Shown piece by piece: positions 18,054 to 20,000 of a stretch of 20,000 bases of DNA. Origin of the DNA: Halocaridina rubra (taxonomy: Eukaryota > Arthropoda > Malacostraca > Decapoda > Atyidae). Each line of letters starts with the position of its first letter. The first letter of the stretch is position 1. The stretch covers positions 100,001 through 120,000 of the forward strand of contig JAXCGZ010001912.1 of assembly GCA_037179515.1 (NCBI GenBank), read 5' to 3'. Position numbers and translations under genes: made by a program. The notes under the pieces were generated by a model, which was not told where the DNA came from, searched no databases, and saw nothing but the letters and a program-made list of their open reading frames with translations.

Positions 18054-18629
18054 TGGTAGCCTTTAGGCACATGGACAAGGAAATGTTCAGAAATATTTAT
18101 GTAACCTATGTGAGGCCAAAACTCCAATATGCAGCCCCCTTTTGGAATCCACACTTGAAAAAGCACATAGCTAAGCTTGAAAAAGTTCAAAGACATGCCA
18201 CGAAACTGGTGCCAGAAATACGCAATCTCTGTTATGATGAGAGGCTGGGGGAATTAGACTTACCATCACTCGAAGCTAGAAGATTGAGGGGGGATATGTT
18301 GACACTCTTTATATTCCTTCATGGTTATGATAGAGTGGATAGGGATCGATAGTTTGATATGGCTGGCTCTAGAACTAGAGGTCATAGTTTGAAGCTTCGT
18401 AAGAAAACTTCTTTGTAGGATGTAAGGAAATACCTTTTCATTGTAAGAGTAGTTGATAATTGGAATTCGCTAAGCGAGGAGGTAGTTAATACTATCTCAA
18501 TCCATAGTTTTAAGGACAGGTATGATAAGTATCATTAAGTCTAAAATGGAACCGATCAGGAGACGGGAAATTACGAGCTTTGGGCTCTTTCCCGTAAACA
18601 CAATTAGGTAATTACAATTAGGTAATTAC

Positions 18630-18630
<1 letters not shown>
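18050..18630 (+). mobile_element. 3' fragment of the same CR1/Jockey-like LINE, copy 2
   Basis: The plus strand encodes an RT C-terminus similar to copy 1: NIYVTYVRPKLQYAAPFWNP, HLKKHIAKLEKVQRHATKL, LDLPSLEARRLRGDM, FLHGYDRVDRDR, then a TAG stop (18350-18352) where copy 1 has Tyr. A second in-frame TAG follows near 18416-18418, and the reading resumes to SFKDRYDKYH and a final stop. It extends about 65 bp further 5' than copy 1 on the same frame. The tail is two copies of CAATTAGGTAATTA (18601-18628), then (AC)n. It is a dead copy. Confidence 0.87.

Positions 18631-20000
<1,370 letters not shown>

Overview
The window is non-coding, repeat-dense animal DNA. I find no host gene and nothing bacterial: no operons, no ribosome-binding sites. 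Nearly every stretch that can be read is transposon-derived, and long (TA)n, (CA)n and (GATA)n microsatellites sit between the elements. Long (TA)n tracts together with Tigger-type transposons, RTE-like and CR1/Jockey-like LINEs and a Gypsy-type LTR element suggest an arthropod, most likely a decapod crustacean. That host call is inference, not proof.

Layout: (1) 1-10009 is one LTR retrotransposon on the minus strand. Its 5' LTR is 7597-10009 (2413 bp, TG...CA in element orientation). A tRNA-Lys-type primer binding site lies at 7575-7592. Then come a leader with four 137-bp tandem repeats, a short gag remnant with a repeated coiled coil, protease, integrase, reverse transcriptase and RNase H, a polypurine tract, and a 3' LTR cut by the window edge. 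The pol frame is broken many times. The unusual point is the order: integrase comes before reverse transcriptase, although the proteins are Ty3/Gypsy-like. (2) 10010-12476 holds a Tigger/pogo transposase that is still one open frame of about 565 codons, on the minus strand. (3) 12476-15300 is a decayed RTE-like LINE on the minus strand, with an endonuclease and a reverse transcriptase but no 3' end. (4) 15330-17440 is mostly microsatellite, enclosing a 3' fragment of a second LINE at 15743-16220. (5) 17450-18053 holds three tRNA-like, SINE-like modules, two in tandem and one inverted. (6) 18050-18630 is a second, oppositely oriented copy of the LINE 3' fragment, again followed by (AC)n then (AT)n. 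(7) 18771-20000 is the 3' part of a second, degraded Tigger element that continues beyond the window.

These elements do not form a cooperating gene system. The most noteworthy observations are the integrase-first Gypsy element with its long, internally repetitive LTR and leader arrays; the intact Tigger frame among decayed neighbours; and two independent LINE copies whose 3' tails run into the same kind of compound microsatellite.
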